Source: Paraspadella gotoi (Eukaryota > Chaetognatha). Taken from it: a stretch of DNA of 64,000 nt. Of this stretch, positions 14,332 to 26,008 are shown in pieces (positions within the stretch are counted from its first letter, which is position 1; every line of letters starts with the position of its first letter). The stretch is from NCBI GenBank assembly GCA_051294375.1, contig CM119271.1, positions 2,511,238-2,575,237 on the forward strand, read 5' to 3'. The notes under the pieces are model-generated. The model did no database searches. It was given only the letters and a program-made list of their open reading frames with translations, and had not been told where the DNA came from. The position numbers and the translations under genes are program-made.

Positions 14332-14781
14332 ATCGAAATAATAAGATTCCACTTTTACAAATTTAGATCCACATTTTTCCTATGCGCTTGCGACGATCCT
14401 ATTGCGTTTAAGAATTTTTTAGTCTTTTTTTAGTCATGTTTGATCCTTTCGTCATTACGTTAATACGTCATTTACGTCATTTTAGTCAAGTTTGGTCCTT
14501 TAGTGTCATTATGTCATTTTGGATCTTCTGTTTTGATGATTTTAATAAAAAAAGTGAAACGTTACTTATACGATACTACAAGAAAGTGTAACATTTATAA
14601 AAAAAACTTTTCAAAGACTAATTGTATGGTCAATGACTTAAAAAAAATCCTCTTCCGCTCCCTGCAGACGCGTCTTCGTCCACCCTACTTCGATCGCATC
14701 GTCGATGTCATCCCTACCTCTGGCACCTCACTCGCTCCCATCTCTCCTCTCCGCCTCGCCGCCTTTTACGCCCCTCTCCTC
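14332..14781. repeat. Duplicated block II, copy 1 (between two gaps)
   Basis: Nearly identical to 16,333-16,776, from ATCGAAATAA through TGGTCCTTTAGTGTCATTAT to the TTTTACGCCCCTCTCCTC end. It is bounded on both sides by gaps (100 N and 25 N at 14,782-14,806). The interior contains repeated TTACGTCATTT words. Confidence 0.9.
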
Positions 14782-14806
14782 NNNNNNNNNNNNNNNNNNN
14801 NNNNNN

Positions 14807-16332
14807 ATCATCAAGAAAACAAGATAAACTAGTTTTATACTTAACAAAATAAGAAAAAGTCATCTCGCCCGAAAAACTAGAGCGCCATCATAAACAAAAA
14901 AAAAGAAACAAAGCATCGATAATCTAAACGAATAGTAAACAGAAAATAGTAAAGTTAAAATAATGAAAAAAGATCTGCAATTTGGAAGAGAAAACGAGAA
15001 GGCACATGTCGGACGGTGATTTCTGACATTTGTCTGACTTCTCTCTCTTACGCTCAACCCGCGTTGATCTCTAGTCTTTTTTATTCGGCATTATTCTATT
15101 TACTTATTCCTTTTCTTCTTACTTTCTATTTCTTTATCTATTTCTGTTTGTTCTTTACGCATTCTAATTTGCTGTTCTCGTTAAGTCCGTTTGCGTTTCT
15201 CATTCTTATTATTTGTTCTATATAAGTTTCTACTTAACTTTCTATATAGTTGTATCATGCTCTATTATTAACAGTGTAGTTCTTTTTGACTCATCATCAT
15301 TATCTGTCATATGCTTCAGATTTCTCATCATGTTCTAGTCCTATCTTAAAGTCTATTGATCTCTTTGCCTTTTCTTTCTTCTCTGTTCTTATCTTCACTA
15401 CGTCTATCTGTCTTATCTTTCTTCTTGTCGTTCCTCGTCTTCTTTCTTTCTCTATCTTCCCAGCTCCTACACATAGCTCGCCCCCCCACAAAACCCCACT
15501 TACCCCCAGACCACAAACCTCTCCCACACTCCTGCCACCAACCCCCCACCGGCCTCCACACTTCCAAGCGCAAGTTCATTACCCCTCTGCCGCGCGATCT
15601 TAGATTAACATCCACTTTTGCTTTTCACTATCAATCTCCCTTTTAATTAAGAGAACCGAGAGAATTTACTTTTTTTTCTCTCTCTCCTCTCCCCGTTCTC
15701 CCTTCTTTACTCTTCTTTGTCTCCTTTTTCTTCTTCCCTCTTTTCTGTGCTTCTTCCCTCCCCATCCCCATCCTCCCGATTGCCCCCTCCTCTTATTTTT
15801 CTTTTGTTTCTTGTCTTCAATTATAAACCAAGATTAATTCACTCGTCGAATGCGTTTATCTCTCTCGACCTCTCCACCCTCTCTCTCTCTCTCTCTCTCC
15901 TTCTCTCTCTCTCTCTCCTCCTTCTCTCTCTCTAGTCTCTCGTCCTCTATCTCGTTGAAGCACAATGAAATTGCGCACCTTCCATTGGTTAGGACTATTA
16001 GTTCCCATGGTGTAGGAGCGTTTGCTTTCTAGGAAATTGAGATAATACGATAGTAACGTTTTGACGTCTCCGAGCTTATCTGGTGATAACACTAATTCTG
16101 CGATATTAGTCGCGCCAAGTTTTCGTCGTTAAATTACTTCGACTAAATATAGTCTATGACTAACAAATTACACATACGGTTCATAAAGCTCAAGGCGTAA
16201 AATGAACAAAATAAGCATATTTGAACCTAAAAATTACGCGTTTATATCAGATATAGTATGACAATGTATATTGTTCCCACGATGAATTATAAAGGCATAT
16301 TCTTGGTTCGTAAATTACACTATGGGTGTTGC
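14807..16332. other. No gene recognised; T- and CT-rich
   Basis: T-rich unique sequence with a C-rich patch at 15,475-15,560 and CT tracts at 15,885-15,945. No exon with splice borders is seen. Confidence 0.5.
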
Positions 16333-16776
16333 AATCGAAATAAGTAAGATTCCACTTTTACAACTTTAGATCCACATTTTTTCCTATGCGCTTGCGACGA
16401 TCCTATTGCGTTAAGAATTTTTTAGTCTTTTTTTAGTCATGTTTGATCCTTTCGTCATACGTTAATAACGTCATTTACGTCATTTTAGTCAAGTTTGGTC
16501 CTTTAGTGTCATTATGTCATTTTGGATCTTCTGTTGATGATTTTAATAAAAAAAGTGAAACGTTACTTAAATACTACAAGAAAGTGTAACATTTATAAAA
16601 AAAACTTTCAAAGACTATTGTATGCAATGACTGAAAAAAATCCTCTTCGCTCCCTGCAGGACGCGTCTTCGTCTCCCGTACTTCGCATCGCATAGTCCGA
16701 TGTCATCCCACCTCTGGCACCTTCACTCGCTCCCATCTCTCCTCTCCGCCTCGCCGCCTTTTACGCCCCTCTCCTC
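16333..16776. repeat. Duplicated block II, copy 2
   Basis: Matches 14,332-14,781 with scattered indels. Unlike copy 1, it continues without a gap into the GC-rich exon-like block at 16,805, so copy 1 is probably a redundant truncated assembly of the same locus. Confidence 0.9.
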
Positions 16777-16804
16777 CCCCGCCCCTACATCCGCCCGCGA
16801 GTAG

Positions 16805-16940
16805 CCTCGGCCTGAACGTCGCCTTCTTCGCTCTCTTCTCTCTCGGGTCTTCGATGTAAAGGCTCGTGCCGCCCAGGGCGCCGGATCGGGCCGCGCCGCC
16901 CCGTCGTTTCCGTCGTGGGCGCCGATCGGTCAAACCGCGG
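16805..16940 (+). CDS. Candidate internal exon, gene unknown
   Basis: A pyrimidine-rich tract ending in TAG at 16,804 looks like a splice acceptor, and GTAAGT at 16,941 is a consensus donor. Only one frame is open between them. It gives about 45 residues: an Arg-rich start, then VFDVKARAAQ, then a Gly/Ala/Pro-rich tail ending SWAPIGQTA, leaving in phase 1. No homology is recognised. It is GC-rich, unlike its flanks. Phase does not permit direct splicing from the 13,739 donor (a stop results) or into the 25,556 acceptor, so its partners are not in view. Confidence 0.35.
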
Positions 16941-17317
16941 GTAAGTTTGATATACGAAATGTTTATTTAAGTGTTTTCTCCAATTGCTTTTATGACTGTC
17001 TTTGTTTGTTGTTCTTTGTTTTTTCTTTCTTTCTTTCTTTTTTCTTTTTTTCCACTTCTGTCTAATCAATAAGAAAATGTAATTGAATATGAATAACCCA
17101 AACCCCCAAAAAACGTGTATATTTCTCAACTTACGAATTATTTAATAGCTATGATAATAATTGAAAAAAAAATTGAGTAAAAAAAAATCCCAATCACACA
17201 TATTTTGTTTCTCTCGCCCTGAATGATGTGCATCGCAAGTCTGATCTCATTCTTATTTTTTATTTTTAACTTTTTTCTTAGAGACATTGAGTTTATTTTG
17301 ACAACGATTTATTAATT

Positions 17318-17367
17318 CAAAAACAGACATGTTTCGGCTTCATTTCAAGCCTTCAACAGCGTTAGTG
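17318..17367 (-). ncRNA. Hammerhead-ribozyme-like motif (degenerate)
   Basis: On the minus strand the order is CTGTTGA, A, GGCTT, loop GAAATG, AAGCC, GAAAC, AT, GTC. GGCTT/AAGCC is a perfect 5-bp stem II, AC-AT-GT gives the minimal stem III seen in Penelope-element hammerheads, and the flanks TAACG/TGTTT can form stem I. The catalytic core CUGAUGA reads CUGUUGA here, so activity is doubtful. Related cores lie at 38,834 and 44,937. Confidence 0.45.
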
Positions 17368-17394
17368 ACATTTGAAAATATTTTTGTGTAAAGA

Positions 17395-17760
17395 AGAGAA
17401 AAGAGATAAACAGAGAGAGAGAGATGAGGAAATTTTCCAACACAGAGTTTAGAAAGGACAGTGGTCAATTGGGGAGGACAGGCTGAGTTGAGAAAAAGAC
17501 AAAGTAAGTTGTGAAAGAGAAGTGAAATGGTGAAAAAAAAAAAAAAAGAAAAAGAAAAGAGAGAGAGGGGAGAGAGAAGAGATGGATTGAGGGGAGAAGA
17601 TGAGAGAGATGAGAGAGAGAAACAGTGCAAAACTTTTACATTGTGTAATGTATAACATAAAAAATTTTTAAACTGATGAATATTAGTCGTGAAGTTAAAT
17701 TAATCTACTTAATAATTAGTGAGAGTGAAAGGAATTTGAATTGAAAGGATTAAGATTTGA
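17395..17760. repeat. Local tandem duplication, copy 1
   Basis: The order GAGATAAACAGAGAGAGAGA, GTTTAGAAAGGACAGTGG, GAAATGGTGAAAAAAAA and TTTACATTGTGTAATGTATA recurs in the same order about 450 bp downstream. It is purine-rich throughout. Confidence 0.85.
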
Positions 17761-17844
17761 GGGATGAGTTGGAAGTAATAAAATGAAAATTGAGAAGCTA
17801 AGATAGAGCTTCAAAATGAGCTGCTTTTGTGTGAAAGGCAGAGA

Positions 17845-18180
17845 GAAAGAGAGATAAACAGAGAGAGAGAGAAGGGCAAAGTTTCCAACATAGGAGTTTA
17901 GAAAGGACAGTGGATCAATTGGTGAGGGACAGGCTGAAGATGAGAAAAGAGACTAGGAGTAAGTTGTGAAAAGACGTGAAATGGTGAAAAAAAAAAAAAA
18001 AAGAGGACGAGAGAGAGAGAGAGAGAGGAGAGAGAAAACTGTTTGCAAATCTTTACATGATGTAATGTATACCAAGGAAAAATTTTTAAACTATGAATAT
18101 TTAGTAAGTTATAACAATTAATCTACTTAATAATTATGAGAGGGAAACAGGAAATTTGGAAATTGAAAGGATCTAATCGT
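17845..18180. repeat. Local tandem duplication, copy 2
   Basis: Second copy of 17,395-17,760, differing by small indels and by the internal (GA)n length. Confidence 0.85.
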
Positions 18181-18847
18181 CCCAAACAACGAAAAGAAAG
18201 GATTTATATCACAACTTTTTTCTTAAATTATTTTTTATCTTTTCGTGTTTTGTCTTATTGAAGTTTTCTTTTCCTTGTGTGGTCTAAAGGGAATTTTTAT
18301 TTTCTTTCAATTTTTTTTATGGTCGAGATAAGTAAAAATTATTATTTTTTCTGATCGATTTTCGATCCTCGTGTTGTTCCTTTTTTTTTCTTCAAAATTT
18401 GATCCGAAAATGATCTTTGCTCTATTTCAGTCAGCTGTTTAGTAAAATAACTATAGTTACCAGTTACAGATAATAAATATTATTAAAAAAGAAATAAAAA
18501 TATTAATATTTTTAGTCGTCACAACGCGTAACTTTTTCTTGACCCAAAATAAACAAAAAACCTTCATCAAACTTGGAGTTACCTCATTAGTACATCAGAC
18601 GCATTTTCACAAACACCAGTTCACAATTGTAATAGTAATTATTATTGTTATTGTTGTTTCTCGATAAAGCTTTTTGTAACTAAACGCGATTTTAAGCGAT
18701 ATATCTCGATCGAAAAGCGATTTAAAGCGATTGTCCGTAGAGCGATATAAAGCGATCGCCATTCGTTCGAGAGAAAAATCGCTCCGGGCGGTAAACCTGG
18801 ATTCGGTCACGAAGCATCACGTAGAATCACAGAGAAATCACAGGCAG
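18181..18847. other. No gene recognised; AAGCGAT word cluster
   Basis: AT-rich sequence. At 18,694-18,756 the word AAGCGAT (or AGCGAT) occurs five times in about 63 bp, roughly every 10-20 bp. This may be a decayed minisatellite or a binding-site cluster. A 185-N gap follows at 18,848-19,032. Confidence 0.5.
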
Positions 18848-19032
18848 NNNNNNNNNNNNNNNNNNNNNNNNNNNNNNNNNNNNNNNNNNNNNNNNNNNNN
18901 NNNNNNNNNNNNNNNNNNNNNNNNNNNNNNNNNNNNNNNNNNNNNNNNNNNNNNNNNNNNNNNNNNNNNNNNNNNNNNNNNNNNNNNNNNNNNNNNNNNN
19001 NNNNNNNNNNNNNNNNNNNNNNNNNNNNNNNN
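18848..19032. other. Assembly gap (185 N)
   Basis: Run of N, flanked by the AAGCGAT-rich stretch on the left. Confidence 1.
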
Positions 19033-19756
19033 ATCTGCAGATCTAGATTTCTGTCTTTGATATTTCGACTTTTTAGATTTCACGGTGAGATAATAGAAAA
19101 AATAGCGGGTGAAGAATTGGGTCACTGATTGTGAATCTAGGGAGAGAGAGAGAGAGAGGGTAAGGAAATGAAACTGGTGGGGATAAAATGGTAAAGTCGG
19201 TGAGCAAGATGAGTCTACTGCATAAGATGTCAGATTATGATTCTGCTAGAGGCCTCGTTTAGGGACTATGGGCAATTTGGCAATTGGGCATTGGGCTATG
19301 GCGATAGTTAATGAGACTAATCATCCCGGCCAATTGTAGTCTTCATTTAAACTGAAATGCTAAGGAGACTTCGATCGAAACACACTCCCCCTGACTCCTA
19401 CCAAGGCGCCCTCCGGCTGGGTATTAGTGTAATGAACAAACTAATTTGATATTTCAATAAGAAATTATTAGGAAATATTTATCGCGGCGTGAAAACCGTA
19501 TATATGTAAGAAAATATTTTACTAAACCTGGAAATATCCGCCTTGAAAAGCGCATTATGCTGACATTAATATATTCCACAATCAAATGGCAAACGGCAGA
19601 GCGGCGACAATTATTTTAAAAAGCTACGACGACGGACGACGACGACGACAACAACGTCGACGACGATCGACAACCGTCGACGGCACGGGGAGCATTCGGC
19701 AGTTGCGCGGCTTCACGTGGCGGCATGAAAAGCCAGAGAGCAGAGAGAGAGAGACT

Positions 19757-19792
<36 letters not shown>

Positions 19793-20980
19793 ATCGAGAG
19801 ATAGAGAGAAATGAAGAGAGAGAGAGATAGATAGAGAGAAAGAAAAAAGGAGGGGGGGGAAACTATTTTTTTTTTTCCCCCGCCCAGAGCGCTGACCCAT
19901 CCCCGGAAACCTTCGAGCCGTCTGTTCGATCTCCGGATCTCCCGCCGACTAGGGTAAACAACTTCGAAAACTGGGCGGAGGGGAGGGTGTATTTGTAGAG
20001 GTTAGTAGGTGTAAAAGGGCTTCGATCGAAGCGCAATGCCGGCTGATGGCCTGCGGTTTAGCGGCGTCCGCAGGGGGCGGCGCCTGCGGCGCCTCAGTGG
20101 CGGTCACGAACGCACAAAAAGCCCAGATCTATTTTTGTTGTCTAAACCCCCAGTAACAGATGAGGACAAAAAAAGGAGAGAGGAGAAGAGGCGAGAAGAA
20201 GAAGAGAGACAGAGAGAGAGAGAAGGAGCAGAGAGCAGAGAGAGCATCATGCATTCCAGTTTTGTGGAACAATTCCGAGTTTTGCTCGACTTCTGCATAT
20301 TTTGATTTCGACGGAAATAAAAGAATTAAAACACTTATTTCTATCTCGTGCAAAAATCATCGCGCACAACAACCCAACGACAACAACAAAAATTAACACA
20401 ACGACACAACAACAACAACACCGTCGGAAAAGTTGTTCATATGAAGAAACTATCGTCCGTTCGAACAAAATCCAAAACAATGAGAACCGGTTCAACGAAT
20501 TAATTTCGATTTAAAACAAAGCTACGTAAAAACGTCCGACACCGCTATTATGCCAACAATGTACTGTTTAAGAATTGATAGGCATCTCACACTCTTGATT
20601 ACAACGAACTAGTTCATTTCCGATATCATCCCGCCTAAATTCTTCAAAGCGTCCCAACTAAAGATCAGATAAACACCTCCCTGAGGATTGTTCGCGTTTC
20701 GATTTGTGGAGGAGCTTGTAAGAGGTTGTGAATGCGTGCAAACCATTTCACAGCCCGGGGATACAAGGTCACCGGGCGAGAATAGAGCAGAGAGGAACGA
20801 TTTGGGCGGCTAGTTAAGAAGAGAGAAGAGAGCGGGGCAGGAAGAAGTACGCAAGATCCGGTCATTGAGCGCAGCGTGTTTAAAGCTTAGTGCAGCATTC
20901 GACAGGCTATTACTCTTTCTGGGCACGAGGATAATCAGAGGTTCACGATATTATAATTAACTAAACAAGGCGTAGATATG
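19033..20980. other. No gene recognised
   Basis: Contains (GA)n at 19,740-19,845, CGA/CAA-rich DNA at 19,625-19,680, a GC-rich patch at 20,040-20,105 with the short inverted pair CCGCAGG/CCTGCGG, and (CAA)-rich DNA at 20,365-20,430. Short open frames across these are compositional. Confidence 0.5.
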
Positions 20981-21660
20981 TCGAAAAAGGGGCTCGTCCA
21001 AGCAGACGCCGCTAGCGAGGCCGTGCGCCTCGAAAGGCGGGTCAGCCCAAAAAAAAGGGGCGGAAAGATAGTCGGGCCCACATAGTGAACCTAACCTCAT
21101 TAGAGGATGCGAAAGATCACCGGGAGCCAACGAGGCATCGAAGGAGCGGAGTTACTTATGTAGACCATTTTGGAAGGAATGTTGGAAAAGGGGAAGGGGG
21201 TAGAAGGGGAGATGGGTAGAAATGAGAGGGGGCAGGGGGACAGGGTGTTGAGTTAGGCACTAGGGGAAGAGGGGGCGGGAAGAAGTGAGATGTGGCAAGG
21301 CGACAAGGGGTCTGGTAGCTCCGGAGCTCGAAAGGGGTTCGTCCCTAAGCGAAGGGGAGAAGCGAATGGAGTCAGGGGGATGGGTCCTCTTCCAAGGGCT
21401 TGGTGATACTCCGGGGGAAGATAAGTGAGTCGGGGGCGTGGAGAAGTGAAGCGTACATAGGGTGAGGAAGTTTGGGCGGATGAAGTGAAGCGGGTCAGGG
21501 GATGGGTCTCATCCCGGGGGTCGCGTGACACCCTTAGCCGCTGGGAGGGGAGAGGTTAATGGGGTAGAAGATTTAAACGGGCAGGGGGTGTGGAGAAGTG
21601 AAGGGTACATGTGGTATTGGACCTCGCCGGTGGTGAGGCATAAAGCCAAAGAGAGGGCTC
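20981..21660. other. G-rich block with imperfect internal repetition
   Basis: Strongly G-rich on the + strand. Similar phrases recur (GGGGCGTGGAGAAGTGAAGC, then GGGTGTGGAGAAGTGAAGGG; GGGATGGGTCTCATCCC and GGGATGGGTCCTCTTCC), which suggests a decayed tandem repeat with a period near 150 bp. No coding frame is recognised. A (CGA)-rich stretch follows at about 21,810-21,860, and a 287-N gap at 22,015-22,301. Confidence 0.45.
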
Positions 21661-22014
21661 GCCCCGTTTTTACGGCCTCGTTAGCAGTTATCTCTTTTTC
21701 TGCTTCGAATCGACTTCCGCGCTGCAGACTCATTCGCCTTCGATGTCAGGTCTAATTATCGTCACGACGACGGGAAAAAAAATGAATGAAACGAACGATC
21801 GAGAAAAAACAACGACGATGACCACGATGACGACGACGACGATGACGACGTCGCAACGATATGAGTCGTCATGAACGGACGGACGGACGGACTTGGGGAG
21901 TTTAACGAAACGAAAGAGATAAACTCGATAAAAGAATATTACACAAAAATTTGAAGGATTTTTTTAAAAACAAAATTTTAGAAATTGTTTTTTTGTTATT
22001 AATGAACGTGAAAA

Positions 22015-22301
22015 NNNNNNNNNNNNNNNNNNNNNNNNNNNNNNNNNNNNNNNNNNNNNNNNNNNNNNNNNNNNNNNNNNNNNNNNNNNNNNNNNNNNNN
22101 NNNNNNNNNNNNNNNNNNNNNNNNNNNNNNNNNNNNNNNNNNNNNNNNNNNNNNNNNNNNNNNNNNNNNNNNNNNNNNNNNNNNNNNNNNNNNNNNNNNN
22201 NNNNNNNNNNNNNNNNNNNNNNNNNNNNNNNNNNNNNNNNNNNNNNNNNNNNNNNNNNNNNNNNNNNNNNNNNNNNNNNNNNNNNNNNNNNNNNNNNNNN
22301 N
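22015..22301. other. Assembly gap (287 N)
   Basis: Run of N. Confidence 1.
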
Positions 22302-23760
22302 GCTCTGTCAGCTCAAGTCAGGCCAACAGATTCGCCGTTTTATGAAATTTAATCCTCGTCTTAAATGTACAATGTACATTGAACAACGATCACACCTGGC
22401 ACGAAACCGACTTAAAAACTTTCTATTTAATCAGCATTCAACACCCCCGCTACTACAAGTCTACAACAACAACAAACAACAACAAAAACAACAACAACAA
22501 CAACAACTAAAACCACCCCAGCCTCTTAATTCGATTTAATGAGAAAAACAAAATTCGGAGTGGCGCAAATCATCCAAGAACAAAATCCAAAGAAATTCTT
22601 CATCCGTTATATTATAAACTTCTTCTCTTTTCTAATCGTCGCGAGGTTGTGATAATAAGATATGATGAATTTGGCAGAATTGTTTTTTATTTATGCTTTG
22701 TCTTTATTCCTAAGTTTCTGTGGTATAATATATATAGCTGGAAAAGGGAGTTGCGGCGGGCGGTTGAGTGGTGGGGTACACAGTTTATCAGAGGCAGACG
22801 CGAAGGAATGGGGTGCGGGGGAGGTGAAGGGTTCTTGGGCTCTTGACTAATCGAGTATATAGGAGTAAATTACGATTCGCTTGTCCGAGTCTGGAAATTT
22901 TTAATATCTCCCTGCGAAGTCCTTAATCAAAATGTTGTTCTATTTTTTTGACGCACTTTGCTAGTTCTTGTATGTTCGTCGGGTTATACGTCAATAATGT
23001 TTCTTTAAGGCGCTGTTTAGAGTAAGCTATATCCCGAGAAGGATGATGAGACAGTCAGTATAGAGATACATTTAAAAAGCCGAGCTTGATAGACGTATGG
23101 TTAAAAAAAAGTAAAGGTAAGCAGAAAGACAAATAAAATGTACTCGAGCAGCCATTCAAGGGAATGCATCAATATGAACTTACCTCCAAAGACAAAAAGA
23201 CAAAGACACCAAATTAGAAGTAAGAAGCGACGGAAAATATTATATAAAGAAAAAGAACCCAAAGAGAGAGAGAAAAGCTAAAGATGAAGGATAAAGTCAA
23301 GTAAGAGTTAAAAAAAAAAAGCAAGGAACTTTGGATCGTGCTCAGGTGATGATTTTGGTTTCTCTCTCTAGGTTTTTTTTCGTCGATTTTTTATAAAATG
23401 CACCAGAAGACGAGGTTAAGTTCCTGGCCGAAAACAAGAATGTTTTATCCAAAGCAGGGGTCTGATTATGAACACAAAGAACTGGGGTCAAGAACATTCG
23501 GCAGCATCAATGACATTGCATCAAACTAACAACTCATCAGCAGTCGTTCGTCGCTGTCGCTGCGTGCGAAGAGTTCCGTTACGCTACGGTCGATAAAGAG
23601 TACTCGTGTTATTAATATCATTATAATTACGTTTTGCCCACCGGCTTGTGTGTTATTCACACGATGGCAATGCGGCGGATGATATTCTCAATTTCCCGTC
23701 TCTCGTCTGCTGCTCTCATCTCTCTCCAGATCCGCTCCTCCCACAATCTCTCCGCTCGTG
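22302..23760. other. No gene recognised
   Basis: Contains (CAA)-rich DNA at 22,463-22,507 and a G-rich patch at 22,740-22,835. Otherwise mixed AT-rich unique sequence. Confidence 0.45.
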
Positions 23761-24192
23761 CTATGATGTTCCTCCGTCGACTTCCATGACTCCGCAGATC
23801 TCCTCCAACCCGAATGATGCAGAAGAGTGCGGTGGCGGAAGAGTCACGCGCGATATCTCTCTCCCCCTCGCGGCCTTTCCGTCGTTGTTATTGTTCCAGG
23901 GTTGCTCTAAGTTGTTTTGAAAAATAGTAAACCTCATCTTCTGTCCAGAGGCTGGTTTGGTCATGTGCCGCTCAATGTGCTCTCGACATGATCTCTCACT
24001 CCGGTCGATCTCGTCTCTGCGATACTTGTCCGGCTTCTCCACAAGATCCTTAGTGCATTCACATCCTTTTCCTCTGTGCTGAAGTCCAGTCGTGCCAACT
24101 ATCTCCGTCGGACGAATTAACATCCCAGTCGTCTCCTCCTGCATATTCAGAGTCTTGGAAATGCTGTATCTAACCGCATCTCTGCATCCCAT
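23761..24192 (-). CDS. Unrecognised ORF, 143 codons
   Basis: An ATG-initiated minus-strand frame whose residue composition is mixed rather than repeat-driven. It begins MGCRDAVRYSISKTLNMQEE and continues with a Cys/Lys/Arg-rich middle containing SCREHIERHMTKP. The frame is open upstream of the ATG as well. I do not recognise a domain. The opposite strand also carries open frames (24,092-24,457), so it may be chance. It could be a fragment of a mobile element or an exon of an unannotated gene; no clear splice borders were found. Confidence 0.2.
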   Translation of the reverse strand: MGCRDAVRYSISKTLNMQEETTGMLIRPTEIVGTTGLQHRGKGCECTKDLVEKPDKYRRDEIDRSERSCREHIERHMTKPASGQKMRFTIFQNNLEQPWNNNNDGKAARGREISRVTLPPPHSSASFGLEEICGVMEVDGGTS

Positions 24193-25555
24193 GCGTCCGA
24201 AAGGAGTCCGTCCGTCCGGACTTTGGAGGAAATATAGCCTGCTCGCTCTCGGTTCTCTCTTTCGCGTCTCTGCCGTATCGAGTCAGATCCATTCTCATCG
24301 ACCGATGTATCGGGGATCAGCTCACTCGGTCCTCCTGTCCTCAGTCCTCATCTATACTTCTTCCTCGTCCTCCTGCTGGTCTTCTCATTCTCATTTTATC
24401 GTGCGCTCCGAGGAACTCGCATCGTCGTACTCCTTCGTTCTGCTCAAGGGATCATGAGTTCTTCTCGGCCAGGCGGGGGGTTAACGTCCGTCGTTCCTCC
24501 GGATCATCTCTTCAGCATCCATCTCTCACATTCCTCTCCCGGCCAGAATTCCTGTCTCTCGTTCTCGTCGGTGCTCTTCCTCTGCTTTCTCAAGCTTTCC
24601 CCCGCCCCCCCCTCCTGTGATAAAATGGCCATTATTGAAAGTTTAACTCTTATTTATCTTCCCCCGCTTCTTTCTTTCCTAATGTTCTCTCCTCTCTGCT
24701 CGTCTCTCTCTCGATCCGTCATAGTCTCGGTCCTCTTCTCTCTTGGCGCCTCACGGTGAGCTCTGCTTGCCGTCTCATCGTTCGCTTCCTCATCCTCCGC
24801 GTCATCCGTCTCTGCTCTCTCCATCTCTCCAGGTGCACTCCGATTCGCGACAGCGCTTCTCGTCAGCGGGATCCTCTCGCTCGCTTTTCCTCTCTCTCTC
24901 TCTCTTCTCCTCCTTTCTTCGCTCTCTCTCTTCTGTTTTTTGGCATGCCGGTCTCCATTTCCCTGCATTTGTTTTGACAACCAAAAAATTTCCCTCTTCT
25001 CGCTGAATTTTTTGGCCTTTTTAACCTCAAATTTTTTTCACCGCTTGGTGCCTCTCTGACTCATCGCCAACGATACATATTACCACCGATTTGGATTCAT
25101 CGCTTTTTTGTAGCGGGGGGAAAGAAGTATATATATCCCTATTCCTAGATGGACATAAATTAAGTAACAGAATAAAGTAGGAAGTTTGTTGATATTTTGA
25201 GTTTTTTGTCACTTATAAGTTGAGATTTTGTGAAGATTTTAATAATAGAAAAAACATGGGCTCATGAAATTCATAAAATAACCATTCATTCATTCAATAA
25301 GTAAACAATATAGTTCCTGAAGTCTTCACTCCTCTTAGTTTTAATAACATATCAAGACACTAAAAGCTTCAGTGTACCTGGCTTCCCTATCAATTAAATG
25401 GTATAAAATTGTTATAAAATGTTTTAATTTTATAAAAGAACCCTTCCCTTAAGTAATAAGGAAATAATTTTTTATATAACAAGTTTGTAAAAAGCTTTTT
25501 TAACAACATTTACTTCTTGCAATAACCTTCTTCTTATTTTCCTTTTTTTTTCCAG
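24193..25555. other. No gene recognised; includes diverged R1 repeat
   Basis: CT-rich, moderately GC-rich sequence to about 24,960, then AT-rich. The segment 25,262-25,425 (ATTCATTCATTCAATAAG, CACTAAAAGCTTCAGTGTAC, CTGGCTTCCCTATCAATTAA) is a diverged member of dispersed family R1. Confidence 0.5.
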
Positions 25556-25762
25556 TCGCACAATCTCCTTTGGACAGATCCCGGCCTCTACACTCAGGAC
25601 AACATCTCTGCGGCCTTCGTGGCGGCGGCGTCGGGCGCCGGAGCTGCGTCGGCGGCTGCAGCGGCGTCGCCGGTTGCCGCGTCGCCAGCTGCGTCGGCGA
25701 ATCGAGGCGCCGACGTCGCCGAACCCGCGGCTCCCGTTGACAAGGAACTCCCCGTTTTCTTG
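25556..25762 (+). CDS. unc5: UNC5 netrin receptor, exon before Ig1 (Ala-rich)
   Basis: UNC5 proteins are single-pass netrin receptors (two Ig domains, two TSP1 domains, then cytoplasmic ZU5, UPA and death domains) that mediate repulsive axon and cell guidance. This exon has a clean acceptor (TTTTTTTTCCAG) and donor (GTAAGT) and is 69 codons in phase 0. It starts SHNLLWTDPGLYTQDN, runs through a long Ala/Ser/Gly tract (about residues 19-50, GC-rich codons) and ends APVDKELPVFL. The last residues match the conserved segment just before UNC5 Ig1 (a Leu-Pro-x-Phe-Leu-like motif before the VKN strand), and the phase fits the 37,002 exon across an 11.2-kb intron. The low-complexity Ala tract is unusual. 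The assignment rests mainly on the C-terminal motif and splice phase. The signal-peptide exon upstream was not found. Confidence 0.65.
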
Positions 25763-25973
25763 GTAAGTTAAAGACAAGATGTTTTCGGAAAAGAACAGGA
25801 GAAGTTCATTTTACCTGGTTAATTTTCAAATCGACTGGGGAAACTGAATTTAATAATAAACATTGTTTAAAAACAATAACAAAAGCAGCTTCACTGAAGT
25901 TGTCGTCGTCGTCGTCGTTGTCGTCGTCGTCTTGTTTTTTCAAAACCCACTTCGTTGGCCGTCGTGAGGGAAG

Positions 25974-26008
<35 letters not shown>

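Noticed and set aside
20054-20095. GC-rich inverted pair CCGCAGG/CCTGCGG as a functional hairpin
   Set aside because: Only 7-bp arms in highly GC-biased sequence; expected by chance.
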